NCBI GenBank assembly: GCA_001931535.1
Contig: CP016211.1
Location: 13,841,501-13,905,500, forward strand
DNA from: Minicystis rosea
Lineage (GTDB): Bacteria; Myxococcota_A; Polyangia; Polyangiales; Polyangiaceae
Direction: 5' to 3'
Length of the DNA stretch: 64,000 nt
In this document: in pieces, positions 20,001-31,200 of the stretch
Layout of the letters: each line of letters opens with the position of its first letter
How positions within the stretch are numbered: position 1 is the first letter of the stretch
Position numbers and translations under genes: made by a program
Notes under the pieces: generated by a model
What the model was told of the DNA's origin: nothing
What the model saw: only the letters and a program-made list of their open reading frames with translations
The model's database searches: none

Positions 20001-23000
20001 GCGTGTCCAGCGTCGCGAGGATGGCAGCGCGGGGCGGAACCACGGTCGCCGACGAGAGGGGGCGGCCCGCGAAGAGGTAGAGAAGATCCGCAGGGGCAAA
20101 GCCAGCACCCCGGATGCGCGCGACCATGTCGACGAACGCGCCGACCGTCGCGGGCTCGAACGGATTGCACGCCGTGCCGCCGAGCGCCTCGAGGATGAGG
20201 AGATCTCGCACCGACAGCTTGAGCGCGCGCGCCAAGGTCACGTGGCGATGGAGCTTGGAAAGGTTGTCGACGGACACCGCCGTGCTGCTGGAGAGCGGCG
20301 CTGCGCTCCCCGTCTGTGCCTCGCACACCGCCGTGTCCGTGAGCAGTGCGAAGTCCGCGGCGCTGAGGTGGAGCGCGGCGAGGATCCCCGCAGCGTGATC
20401 GCCGAGGTTGCCACTGGGCGTGGCCGAAGAGAGGCCCGGATCGAGCGGGTTTTGGATACCCTTGTTCTGGAACAGCGAATCGTAATAGGACGCGTCCTTG
20501 CTGCTCCAGCGCTGGTATCGCTCCAGCGGACCGAACCAGCTCGCCACCACGGCGACCGGCAGACCGAAGCGTGCGCGGAGGTCTTCGATGGCAGCGAGCT
20601 TCGTCAGGAGATCATCATCGATCTCGCAAACCGCGGAGCTGCTCGAGGTCATGGCCTGATCGAGCTCTCGGAAAGAATAACCGATGCGCCGCGCCAGACG
20701 GACGAAGCGGTGCGCCGCGTCGAAGAAGGCGTGCTTCCGGGTCGAGTCTCCCCAGACGATGGTCATCGTGCTCGTGTCGCACGGATTGCTCGCCGAGATG
20801 TGCGGATAGCCATGCTCCTTGGCGAACTTCGTATCGAGCAGATTGACCAGCTCGTCGTAGGTCAGCCCCGCGTGCTCGAGGAACACTGGTACGCTCGTGA
20901 GCTGCGCGAGCGCATCGTCGATCGGTCCCGAGCCCGCCGAAAGCCCCAGAGCCCCGGAAGCGGCACCGGATCCTCGAGCACGCTGGTCGTGATGGCGAGG
21001 CGCTCGCTACGAGACAGACCGAGCCGCTCCGCCACGATGTCCTGCGTCGGCGGGACCACATCGTACGTCGACGGCGCGGTCTCGACCGAGTACTGGAGCG
21101 TCTTCATCAGCTCGTGCCGTGGGACGCCGAGGTGATTCAAGTACACCCGCGCCTCGGTCGCGCCGAGGTCGAACGGCAATGCCCACGGATACGTCGCCTC
21201 CGCGAGCGTGCCATAGGCGTTCGCATAGGCACTGCCCGCGGCCTTGTTCACGTCAGGCAGCGCGCGCAGCTCCTCCGCCTTGCCCGTCGTGGCGATGTGC
21301 GCCGGATAGGCCGCGGACGGCGTGCCGACGGCGTGCTCGAGAATCTCGTTGACCAGATCGACGTACGGCAGCGGTACCAGCGTATTGTCGCAGCTCAGAT
21401 CGATGTGCGCGAGATCCGGACGCTTCTGCAGCAGCACCTCCTTCGCCGTCGGGTGACTACTTCCCTGAGGGACATTGGAGTCGTGCTGGCCAAGGAACTC
21501 GAGCAGATCGACGAAGTACGCAGCCGGCCCGTACACCGAGTTGCAATGCGTGCAATCGCAGAAGTCGGGAGATCCGAAGAGCGTCGCCCAATCCGCCGCT
21601 TCGGGGGCCTGCGTCATTCCTGCCCTGGGCGTCGCCTGGTCCGCAACGGCATAGGAACCCCTTCGGTTCATCGACGACCCGAGCTTGCTTTGGAAGGCGA
21701 GGGCTTGCGTTGCCGTATCTCGTGCGTTGGCGAAGATCTCCTCCGCGACTACCACGCCGCCGAGCGCCTCCGCATGGTTGGCGATGAACGCATTCCGGCC
21801 CATGCGCACGACCTCACGTGCCGAGTGCAGGCCCGCGTCGATGAGCACCCGCATCTCGCTGTATCGCGGAGTGAGCTTGTGGAGCACCTCGATCTGCCGC
21901 AGACGGCTCACCGTATCCGTGTCGAGCGAGATCTCGTTCTGTGCGAGGTAGTGCGCGACACGCGTCTTGTTGAGCTCGAAGCTCGCATTCTCGTCGATGA
22001 ACTGCACCACCGGATCCGGAGTCCCCGACGTCGTCGCACGCTCGATGTCGCCCGCGATGGCAGCCGTCGGGTGCGCGGCGGCCAGCGTGCGTCGCAGAAC
22101 CACGGCGTAATTGCGCTTCTTCACGTCCGCATCGGGCGCGCCCGCTTCGTTCATGCCAGGAGTATTGGCGGGGAAGCCGATGACTTGCGCATCTCGCACT
22201 CGCTCGAGCACTTGCACCCACTGATCTTCATCCCACTTGGCGAGATCCCGGGTCGAGGTGAAACTACCCGTGGCCTTCTGTGCCTGGAGCTCCTTGATGA
22301 GCGGGAAGTGAAAACGCGTGAGCGCGCCGAGCTGGAACGCAAGCTGCAGATTCGCAATCTGCTCCGGCGTGGTGCCGGGCATGTACTCCCCGCTCGGAAG
22401 CGCCTCCCAGAAATCCTCCATCGGCCCTTCGTGAGAGAGGTACTGGTCGAGGAACGTTCGCGCCGACTCCTCGCCCAACACGGTGGTCACGAGCCCGCCG
22501 ACGCTCCCCGTCGCGCCGCTCGGCGCCTCGAAGGCCATCTCCACGGCGGCCGTGCGGAGCTGTCCCAAGATGAACACGATATTGTCATTCACCGACTTGG
22601 GGACGGTGTTCCTGGAAGCCGCGTTTTGCAGCGCGCGTCGCAGGTCCTGTGGCGGGACGCGGAGCAGCTCGCGCCTCGTGGCGGGCAACCCTTCACGAAT
22701 GAGCGCATAGTGCGCAGCAACGGGCGCGCCGGTGACGGCGGAAAGCGAGCCGGCGGCCACGAACGCATCGACATGAGACCGCACGGAGCCGGAGGCGCAG
22801 GCGAGGTGATCGAGCTCTTCGGAGGAAGCCGTCTGGATGTCGAAGCCCGTGGTATGCGATGCGATGCGCGATTGGAGCGCGTCGATCTCCGATGGCCCGC
22901 GAAGCGCCCCACCGACGATCAAGTCCACCGTTGCAGTGGCCGGCGCGTGGCAGATGCGCTCGGACTCGGCGATGACGTTGTCGTCGTGGTCATACGCGCG

Positions 23001-23564
23001 GACGATGAGGTCGGGGGCGACTCTGCCCGCGGAGCTCGGGGGGGTATACGGGATTCGGTACTGGCCTCCGCCGGTGGTCCTCGTATCCTCGGCCAACTCT
23101 GTTTCGGGCTCGTCGGAGGATAGTCGGCGATCAAAGACCTTCACCTTCGTTCCTTCGAGAGGCTCGCCCGTCGCGGATAGGACCCTGCCACGGACGACCG
23201 AAGGCGCGGGCTCACGCTGATCCGATGGGACGAGCCCGCCGGCGGTGACCGCGCTACCTACCTCGATGCGCCCGGTGGTGTTTTCGGCAACGAGCTTCCA
23301 AAGAAAATAACGTGTGCTGAGGGGAGTTGGGTCGTCGCCCATGACGAAGACACGGAAGGTGACGGTGGGCGAGCGATCCTGAAAGAGGTCAGCAAGATAG
23401 GTGTCGTCGAGGGCCATGGTGAAGGCACCTCGCGCATCGGTGACGGCAAAGGCGACGAGATCCGTGCATTGGCCTTCGGCGTCCCAGGCTTCGACGCGCA
23501 GGTCCGGAAGGCCTTTATGGTCGGATTGAGAGATGATGTGGCCGGAGAAACGGTAGGTGGTCAT
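14042..23564 (-). CDS. Tc toxin subunit A (TcA/TcdA-like), giant form, read across two frame breaks
   Basis: ATG 23564 (MTTYRFSGHIIS) to TGA 14042. With one G added at each of two G runs it gives about 3174 residues, longer than the usual 2300-2500. Two transthyretin/carboxypeptidase-regulatory-like domains lie at about 1-95 and 110-215 (VRGRVLSATGEPLEGTKVKV). The VRP1 hallmark (CTHCNSVYGPAAYFVDLLEF) is near 670. GLTYDELVNLL follows the first break; FHYIFDPTSG and APQRFWKVKPF flank the second. An alanine-rich stretch precedes a long coiled coil near 2680-2720, and the TcB-binding region (FPGHYLRRIKSVTVTIP, TGPYTSVSCTL) is near 2860. TcA pentamers bind the target and inject the TcC toxin. The only TcB-TcC gene lies upstream on the same strand. 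A natural split like TcaA/TcaB is possible but needs a GTG start without a ribosome site. Confidence 0.9.
16884..16888 (-). other. Second frame break in the TcA gene (G5 run)
   Basis: One frame reads QKWFHYIFDPTSG and then degenerates; the next frame picks up at TTKAPQRFWKVKPF. Adding one G to the five-G run on the coding strand joins them in a segment that is continuous in TcA proteins. Confidence 0.85.
20944..20947 (-). other. First frame break in the TcA gene (G4 run)
   Basis: The upstream frame reads EDPVPLPGLWGF and then runs into arginine/serine-rich shadow sequence; the other frame reads GLSAGSGPIDDALAQLTSVP and on into FLEHAGLTYDELV. One extra G here, or in the neighbouring G run near 20952, restores one protein. 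Confidence 0.8.
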
Positions 23565-23898
23565 CCCATGACCTCACTTTCGAGTAGAGGAAACGCAGTG
23601 CAAGGACAAGGAGGCATCAGCCCCGCTATGCTTCAAACAACAGTGAGCCGCATGAGCGGGTGATAAGTGGCTGTGGCGACGGAATTGATGTGTCTGCCGC
23701 ATAAATAATGGTGAGCTTGGGAGCGTCCCCTTGGTGGATGGTCGTGAGAGTTGTTGTTGTGACTGCAACACAAAAAAAGGGGATGGCAATCTTGCGCCGA
23801 GCCCGGTGCGTTGTGCGATATGTTTGACCGCTGGTGGACGCATCTGGCTCGGCGAGATTGATTGCGGTGATTGATGTGTGTGTGAATCTAATTCCTAC
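23565..23898. promoter_or_regulatory. Gap between immunity candidate and TcA
   Basis: This 334-base stretch has no convincing gene; a minus-strand frame at 23574-23843 lacks protein-like composition. It is clearly more AT-rich than the flanking TcA gene and holds a run of T/C-rich and A-rich blocks around 23755-23780. It could carry a separate promoter for TcA or mark the end of the transferred toxin/immunity cassette. Confidence 0.35.
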
Positions 23899-24192
23899 TT
23901 AATCACGCTTCTTCCACACAGGGATGAACTCGCGAGGATGAACGGGTAGATTGCCGTAGATGTCTTCTCCCTCTTCCTTCCACCAGTACTCGCTGTAGAT
24001 GGTTGGATGCTTGAATTCATATATAGCAATGAGTCCGAGCAGGCCGCACGGGCTGTCTGACTTGAAGTCCCAGCCGTCCTTCTCGGCGCAGTAGGTCTCA
24101 TCTTCGGAGTTGAACCACACCTGAAATCCCTTGCTCTTGAGTACGAGGAATGCGGTGTTGTACACGTTGCTGTACTCTGAAAGGCTCGCCAT
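23899..24192 (-). CDS. Candidate immunity protein for the TcB-TcC toxin
   Basis: ATG 24192 begins one base after the TAA stop of the TcB-TcC gene (24196-24194), so it is translationally linked to it. It encodes 97 residues (start MASLSEYSNVYN), acidic and aromatic, with a KGFQVWFNSEDET segment and a C-terminal YWWKEEGEDIYG. I recognise no family. Base composition is visibly more AT-rich than the neighbourhood, as is the toxin-coding tail just upstream. Small, acidic, AT-rich genes directly after RHS/polymorphic toxin tails are usually their immunity genes. Tc toxins aimed at eukaryotes normally lack one, so its presence hints that the cargo could also harm the producer or other bacteria. The assignment rests on position and composition. 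Confidence 0.6.
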   Translation of the reverse strand: MASLSEYSNVYNTAFLVLKSKGFQVWFNSEDETYCAEKDGWDFKSDSPCGLLGLIAIYEFKHPTIYSEYWWKEEGEDIYGNLPVHPREFIPVWKKRD

Positions 24193-24193
24193 G

Positions 24194-25230
24194 TTACTTG
24201 CCTCCGATTAGAGTGATCGCGGACCACGGAATCGGCCCCTTGAACAGAACCTCCTCCGCGCGGATCGCATTTTGGAGGTCCTTTGATGTGCCAGCAAATT
24301 TCAGAAACTGAAGAACGTTCTTGTGTGAAACAAATCCTGTGCCTGCGGCCATCGCGACGTCCACGTCGATGGCGACCAGCCCGTTACCGCTGGAGAAGAT
24401 GCGAGTTCCCTTTTCCGTTACGGACCCGGAGAGGTATTGTGACGGCTTGCCGGCCACATGATCTGCAATTGTCCCCCCCGTTCCCTTCGGTGTGAGATCT
24501 TGGCCGGCATCAAATGCCACCCGATCTTCCGCACTGAGTTCGCGATATACCAGATGCCTTCCTTCTCCGGAGCCCTTCAATGCCCGCGATGCGCCCTTGA
24601 CCTCCTTGCCCAAACGCGCGGACTTAGCGAGCTTGGCGAGCTTGCCAGCGGGAACTAGCGTTACGACGCCCCAGGCAACTCGCAGGGCGCTGCCCTGTTC
24701 TAGACCTTCGGAGATGTCCTTTATACTGCCGATCGGAGTCATGTCTATGATAGACTCGGCAACACGGTCCGCTTTGCTCGGTGGCAGTGAGGCAAGGTAC
24801 GCTTCTGCTTTGCGAACGTCGTTCATCGCACTCGCTAGCGCGAATCTTCTTGATAGATCGGGGGGCTCGGCAATGTACGGCCCAGAGCCTAGAGCGTCGC
24901 GCAGTCGAGCGCGACTCACGAATTGGAAAGCTGATGACGGGTCAGCAGCGGTGTATGCATCTGGTGCCGAGTAGAGCGGGAAAGGCGCAATGTCATGATC
25001 GTTGACGCTGCTCGCTAGCGCTGCCTCTTCTGGCCCGGTGGGGGGCTCCGGTGGTGTCGAGGCTGTGCTGGTAAGGGGTTTGCTGATGGATTTTAGCTTC
25101 AACTGTGGCGCGCTAGCACGCTTGCTCGGCTGTTTCCATCCCACGTTGCTCAGGTCCGGTTTTGCCGCATTCATCATGGCCTGTGTCATGGGATCAGGAG
25201 TCGAAAAGAGGCTGACCCCTTGCCGCCCAT
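24194..25230 (-). other. Variable toxin tail of the TcB-TcC gene, AT-richer than its core
   Basis: Downstream of the DPDG end of the RHS core, codon use changes: AT-ending codons become common and G/C runs fewer, continuing into the immunity gene. This is the usual mark of exchangeable toxin/immunity cassettes in RHS and Tc genes. The last 120 codons carry the ADP-ribosyltransferase-like motifs described for the gene. Confidence 0.65.
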
Positions 25231-28200
25231 CAGGATCGTGCACGCAGCTTGGGTTGTTGCGCGCATAGGTGTACACGCATGTGCCATCCACCAACCCCGC
25301 CGGATCCGCCGCCGTCCACCTCCCCAACCACGGCGCATAATACCTTGCCCCATGGTAGTAGAGCCCTGTCTCCTCATCCCGCTCCTTCCCCGTATACCGA
25401 TACCGCTTCCGGCTCACCTCCGCCGCGCTGCTGGCCGACTGATACGCCGTCGTCCCATAGGGATGGTATTCCTCATACGAAATCACCATCCCCGCCAAAT
25501 TCACCTCCAACATCGCCGACCCCAGATGGTTTCCCAACTGGAGCCGCGTCACCGTCGTCGGCACGAACGCTCCAGCCGCGCTCGTATCAATCGTCTTCGT
25601 CTCCACCATCGCAATCCGCTGCACCCCGTCCATCACGTGCAGCGTCTCGCGCTCGAGCTCCACCGGCTCTGTCATCCCGCCCGGGCCCACCCGCTTGCGA
25701 TACACCTCGAATCCACCAAGGTAGATGCGCTCCTCGGTGATGCCACTGTGCTCATACACCTTGCGCACGCGTTGCCCGGCCGAGTCGTAGGTGAAGTACA
25801 CCTCGCCGCCGCCGTCCCGATCCGCGTACACCATCTCGTCCCGGTGGTTCCACGCGATGCTCGGCAGGTGCGGCATCGACGTCATGTTCCCATGCGCGTC
25901 GTACGAATAGTGCGCCGAGAACTCGCCCTCGTCATCTTCGAGCGTATTCGTCGCGACGAGCCGATTGCTGAGGAACGTCTCCTCCTCGGTCTCTTCATCG
26001 ACCACGGAATCGTACTTGTAACGCCGCGTCCACTCCGGGGTGGCGCCGATCTTGTGCTGCACCTCGAGGATGTTGCCGACCTCGTCGTACGCGTAAGCCT
26101 GTGTGTAGTTGCGGACCGCATTCGTGTCGTTCGCGTGCGGCAGGTTCACCGGCAGATCGAGCAGATCTACGCCGAAGGCTGCGTTGGCCGCGAGCTCGCG
26201 TCCGCTACCCTCGATCAGACGATAGATGGCGTCGTACACATACGCCATCTTCGGCAACACGACATCGTTGTTGAAGAACACGCTCTGCTGGGCGCTGTCC
26301 CTGATTTCGGTGATGTTCCCGACGGGATCATACGTGTACCCAAGGTTCTGTAGCACCGCATCGTCGCTCGCTCGCGTCGTCTTGAGCTGCGTCATGCGGA
26401 ACGTGAGCGGGTCGTAGGTATACTCCGTGGTCAGGACACCATTGCCCAAGGTGTTTTCTGCATAAACGATGCTCTCCCGCTGCCCCTTGGCATCGTAGTC
26501 GATGTCCTTCACGAACACCGTCCACGCGGTTGCGCCGCGCACTCGCACCTCGACGCGTTCGAGCAGCCCGGCCTCGTTGTATCCGGGCCGGATCTCGCTG
26601 TCGTCCGGCGCAACCATGCTCACCGGGCGATTCAGCGCATCGTACGTCGTTTGCGACGAGAAGACCTCCGACTCCAAGAGCGAGTCGGCTGCCGTCGCAA
26701 TGGCCGTTGGGCTCGTGAGCGTGGCGAGCGCGCTCCAGTCGACCTGAGCTTTGTACTCCGTCGCGATTCTGCGTTGACCCTCGAGGAGATTGCCCTTGAA
26801 GTCGAAAGCGACGCTGGTGACGACGCCGGCGCCGTCATAATGCAAGTACGGCTTGCCACGGTGGTTGGTGGTGGCTGCCGCCGTTCCGAGCGACTCGCCG
26901 TAGACGGTGCGCTCGACCAGCATCTCGTCGTCGCTGTCGTGCTTGACGAACAGGTGCGTCACGCGCCGCGCCTCGTCGTACTGCGCGCGCCGCACGAACA
27001 GGCGCTGATCCCACGCGCGCAGGACGGCGCCGCCCGCGTCGCCGAGCATCCACCGTTCGCCGGCGTCGCAGCTCTTCTGATGGAGCTTGCGACCGCCCAT
27101 TGCGAACGTGCTCTCCTGCACCATCACGCCGCGTGCATCGGTGATGGAGAGGGCATTGCCCTCGATGTCGAGCTCTACCGTCGTCGCGTATTGGCCGTCC
27201 GCACCGTTGTCCTCGATGGTCTCGAACGGCCGCCCCAGCGCGTCGAGGTGCACGACCGACGGCGTATCGCGGTGCGCATAGGCCTTGTCCGCCGCCAGCC
27301 GCTCCGGATGAGTGGAAGCGAGAATCGATCGGCTCGCGTACCACAGGCTCTCGGCCACGGTGTCGTTTGGATCGAACCGCGTCTCCATCCACGGATCGAA
27401 CGCGACCTTGCTGAAGGTCCCATTCGGCAGGTCGGTGCGAATCAAGCGGCCGAGCGCGTCGTAGCGGAGGATCGGGGTGACCCCCTGCTCGACGAGCTCG
27501 GCCTCTTCCTCGTACTCGTGCGAGCCGCTGAAGAACGGCTCGTACTGTTTCACGGGATTGCCTTTGTTGTCAAAGACCGTCCGGCCCGTCCCGACCCAAC
27601 GCGGATCGGTATCGACGAAAACGAGCTTATCGTCGCCATCATGCACCAATGCGCCCGAGCTGTCACGCTGCGGCGCCTTGCCGGGCTCGGCCTGGACCCT
27701 TCGCATCACCTCGTGGCCCGAGCCATCGGAGTAGCTGTAGCTCTCCTGCCAGCGCGTGCTCGGCGTCCCGTGCTGCTCGCGCGCCCGCAGATGCACCATG
27801 TTGGGCTTGCCCGTCGTGCGGTAGCGATCGAGATCGTATTCGAAGGTCGTCGTCGGATCGTCGAGCGTGTCGCCGTCGCTGTCTCCGTCCTTGCCCATGA
27901 CCGCGGCGGCCACCACCATGCCGAGCTCGTCGAAGGCCGCCTGGGCGCGGTTCCCGTTGGGATCGGTCACTTCGTATGGCGCGAGGAGACGATGGTCGTA
28001 TTGGGCTGAAACGGTGTTGTCGAGCGGGTCGATCACCTGTGCGACGAAGAGGTGATAGGTCGAATCGTAGGTGACATCCGTGGCGTTGCCAAAGGGATCG
28101 ACGAACGTCACCGGCAAGTAGAACTCCGTTGGCGCGAAGATCTGCCGCCCCGAGGGCACCCACCAGGCGTCGTCTTCGGACAGGAAACGGACATAGCCAC

Positions 28201-31200
28201 CTTCGGTGAGCATGGCCTCCGTCGCCCGACCATCGAGCGCGCTCGCCAGGAGCGCAGGCGTGAATGCCTTGGCATAGCTCCGATAGGGGAGCGCACGGGA
28301 CGACACGACGCCTTTTGCGGCCTCGCCGGACAGTCCCTCTGCATAATAGTGCGTTCGCGTTTGCGACAAGAGTCGCTTCTGCGGCGCATTGCCCGTGGGC
28401 GTTCCTTCGTAGGGCAATGGAGACGCGTTGGGCGCCGCGGCGTCATCGGCGATGTCGACCGCCGCGAGCACCTCCGCAGGGGTGAGCACCCCGTCGGTGA
28501 GCGCGGGCTCGAGCCCGGTGAGCTCATACGTCCGTGACTCGATCGGCACGCCGATGCGGTACCAGTCCGAGGTGCTCACCGGCGCGTGGTGAAAGACGTC
28601 GATCTCGGAGAGCGTGATGGCGATCTTGGTCTGCGCGTCGAGCGCGCCCTTGCCCGAGCGCCGAGGATATCCGACGGCCACCGACTTCGTGACCACTCCG
28701 AAATCGTCGACGCCGAGCGTGAAGGCGTGCGAGATTCGCGGGTCGTCCAGCGTGCGCTCATAGTGGTATTCGATGGCTTCGCGCGGGTGCGCGAAGAACA
28801 CTCCGTAGGTGTGGCGCCCCTCCGTGCCCAGGCCCTTCGAAGGAGTCTTGAGCACCGGCTGGATACGCCGCACGTCGTAGCTTCGCTCCGATACCAGATA
28901 CGGTCGTGATGCGAGCGTCGAGCCATCCTGCGCGTAGATCTCCTGCCGCAGGACCTGTCCCTTCAGCGCCCGGCACGCCTCGCGTGCCTCGTCGGCGGAG
29001 AGCCCGCTGGGTAGAAGGGTATCCGCCAGCAAGACGGCCTTCGGATCCTTGTCGGGGCCGAACCAATACTCCTTCTCGTACTGCTTGGCGATCTTCGCGC
29101 CCGCCTTCCACGCGCCCGTGTGAAACCACGTCTTCGTGTGCACCGGGGGCTGGTGCATTTCCGGATCGGTCGCGTTGGCCGGCGGCGGGAGCTCCCCCAT
29201 GCCGCTGAAGGCGCTCCACGACTCGGTATCCCATTGCTCGACCATGCCGAAGCCGCGGAACTCGCGCTCCACACCGTCGAAGTAGCCGTGATGATACTTG
29301 TAGACGCTGACGAAGCGGTGGCGCGAGACGGCGTCGTAGGTCTCCGTCCGCGTGAGCGTCTGCACCGGGAAGGGCAACCTCGTGACCCACGGCCGGCCGG
29401 CCACGGCATCCTCACGATAGAATCGAGTCGACGGCGTGTACTCCATCGTCGTCGTGAGGCCGAGGTTGTTGGTGATGGTCGCGAGCAGGTACGGCTTTTT
29501 GCCGCCCATCAGGTCGATGTACCGCATTGGTGCGGGCGACTGGCTCGGGAGCGAGCTGGACCACACGAGACAAGCGGTGCCGGTGCCGAGCAGGTCGATG
29601 ACGGTGATGGTCGACAGGTCGCTGTGATCGGGGAAACGCCCCAGCGTCACAGGGATGGCGAAGCTGTTGCCCGACTGGTTGGCGTACAGTCGAATGCCAT
29701 CACGATGGATGTAGAGGATGTCCGTCGTGCCGGAGCCATCCACGTCGGCGAGCCGGATGCGCTTCGGGTCGAACTGATCCGGGTGGTCGAAGTGTACGAG
29801 CCCGCCCATCTGCACCTTGGCGCCGAATCGGCCATTGCCGATGTTGGGCCAATAACAGATGCTCCCGTTTTGGACACGGACGATGTCCGTGAGCCCATCA
29901 CCGCTCATGTCGGCGAGGAAGATGGTCTGCACCTCGTCGGCGAAGACGACCCGCGGCCCCGGCGCGCGCTCTTCATCGTTGAGCTTGTGGTAGGCGATAG
30001 GCTGGGTGAAACCATCCTTGCCCATCGATTTGAACCAGAGGAAGCGCTGGTCGTGCCAGGCGATGAGGAGGTCTTCGAGGCCGTCGCCCGTGAGATCGAC
30101 GAACCGGAGGTTGGGATCGGTCCAGTCGATCATGGGCTGTGACGGGAAGGCCTTGAACGGCCCCCACGTGCCGTCCGCATGACGATCGTGGTAACCGGCG
30201 ACGGGCGGATCGAAAAAGACCAGCTCCTTTTCGCCGTCGCCGTCGATGTCGGCGATCTGCTGCCCATGCGCCTCGAGCTGCGCCATGCTGGGCTTTTGCA
30301 AGAGCACTTTCGCGGGGGCGAGCGCGCCGTCGCCGAGGTTCTTCTTGTACATGAGCGCGCCGGCCTGCTGGCTGAGGATGCCGGGGAGCCCTTCACCATC
30401 CAGATCGACCCATTGATACGGACCGTGCGCCCCGGCCGGCAGATCGACGAGACTCTGCTTGTCGACGACTTCCACCTTGGTATGAAGCACGGCAGGCGAG
30501 TACGCGAACGTGAGCGGCGGGTGCGACTTCTTCGTGTAGCTCGTCTCGTCCGTGCTGCGGATGTAGCCGGAATGCGTCACCGCGACGAGCTGGGTGAGCA
30601 CCTCGTTGGGCGAATAGGTGAAATCGGTGGAGGCTACGAGACAGGGCGTGTCACCGAGCTCCTCCATGTGGTGGAACATCAGCACGCGCCGGCAGAGCCG
30701 GTAGCAGCGCATGTCGAAGCCGCCCCGGTAACTGGAGAACGAATCCTGTCGTACGGTCCACGGTTGTTCTTCGTCGATGGTCGGCGCATCTAGATCGTGT
30801 TCGCCGTAATCGAAGACGACCTCGAAGAGACCCGGATCCTCCTCGGTCGGGGCTGCTCCCATGACCTTGTTTCCGTAACGGATACGCTTCAGATGGCGAT
30901 TGGCATATGTGGCGATGCCCTTGTGCCGGTTCGCCTCCCACGGTGCGCCGTGCGGCACGCCCGCGAGATCCTCTGCCTTGTATTCGTAGGTGATGACATT
31001 GCCCTTGTCGTCCCGCGTCTCTTCGAGGAGCCACGAGAAGATGAGCGTCGGGTGGCCGGGCTTGTGGATGCGAGCGCCCTCGCTCTTGCCGTAGATGCTC
31101 GTCACGTTGTCGGCCGTCGTGGCCTGCCAGTACACGTTGCCGTTCGTCAGGTCGGTGCGTCGCTCGATGCGCACGAAGCCGCCCTCGACGCGAGGCGAGA

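Noticed and set aside
20862..20886. TcA naturally split into two genes (TcaA/TcaB style) at a GTG start
   Set aside because: The GTG at 20886 has no ribosome site, starts within the conserved VFLEHAGLTYDEL segment, and a second break of the same type follows. Kept as a minor alternative only.
23574..23843. Minus-strand frame of 89 codons between immunity candidate and TcA
   Set aside because: Low-complexity, no ribosome-binding site, no recognisable pattern; the region is probably regulatory.
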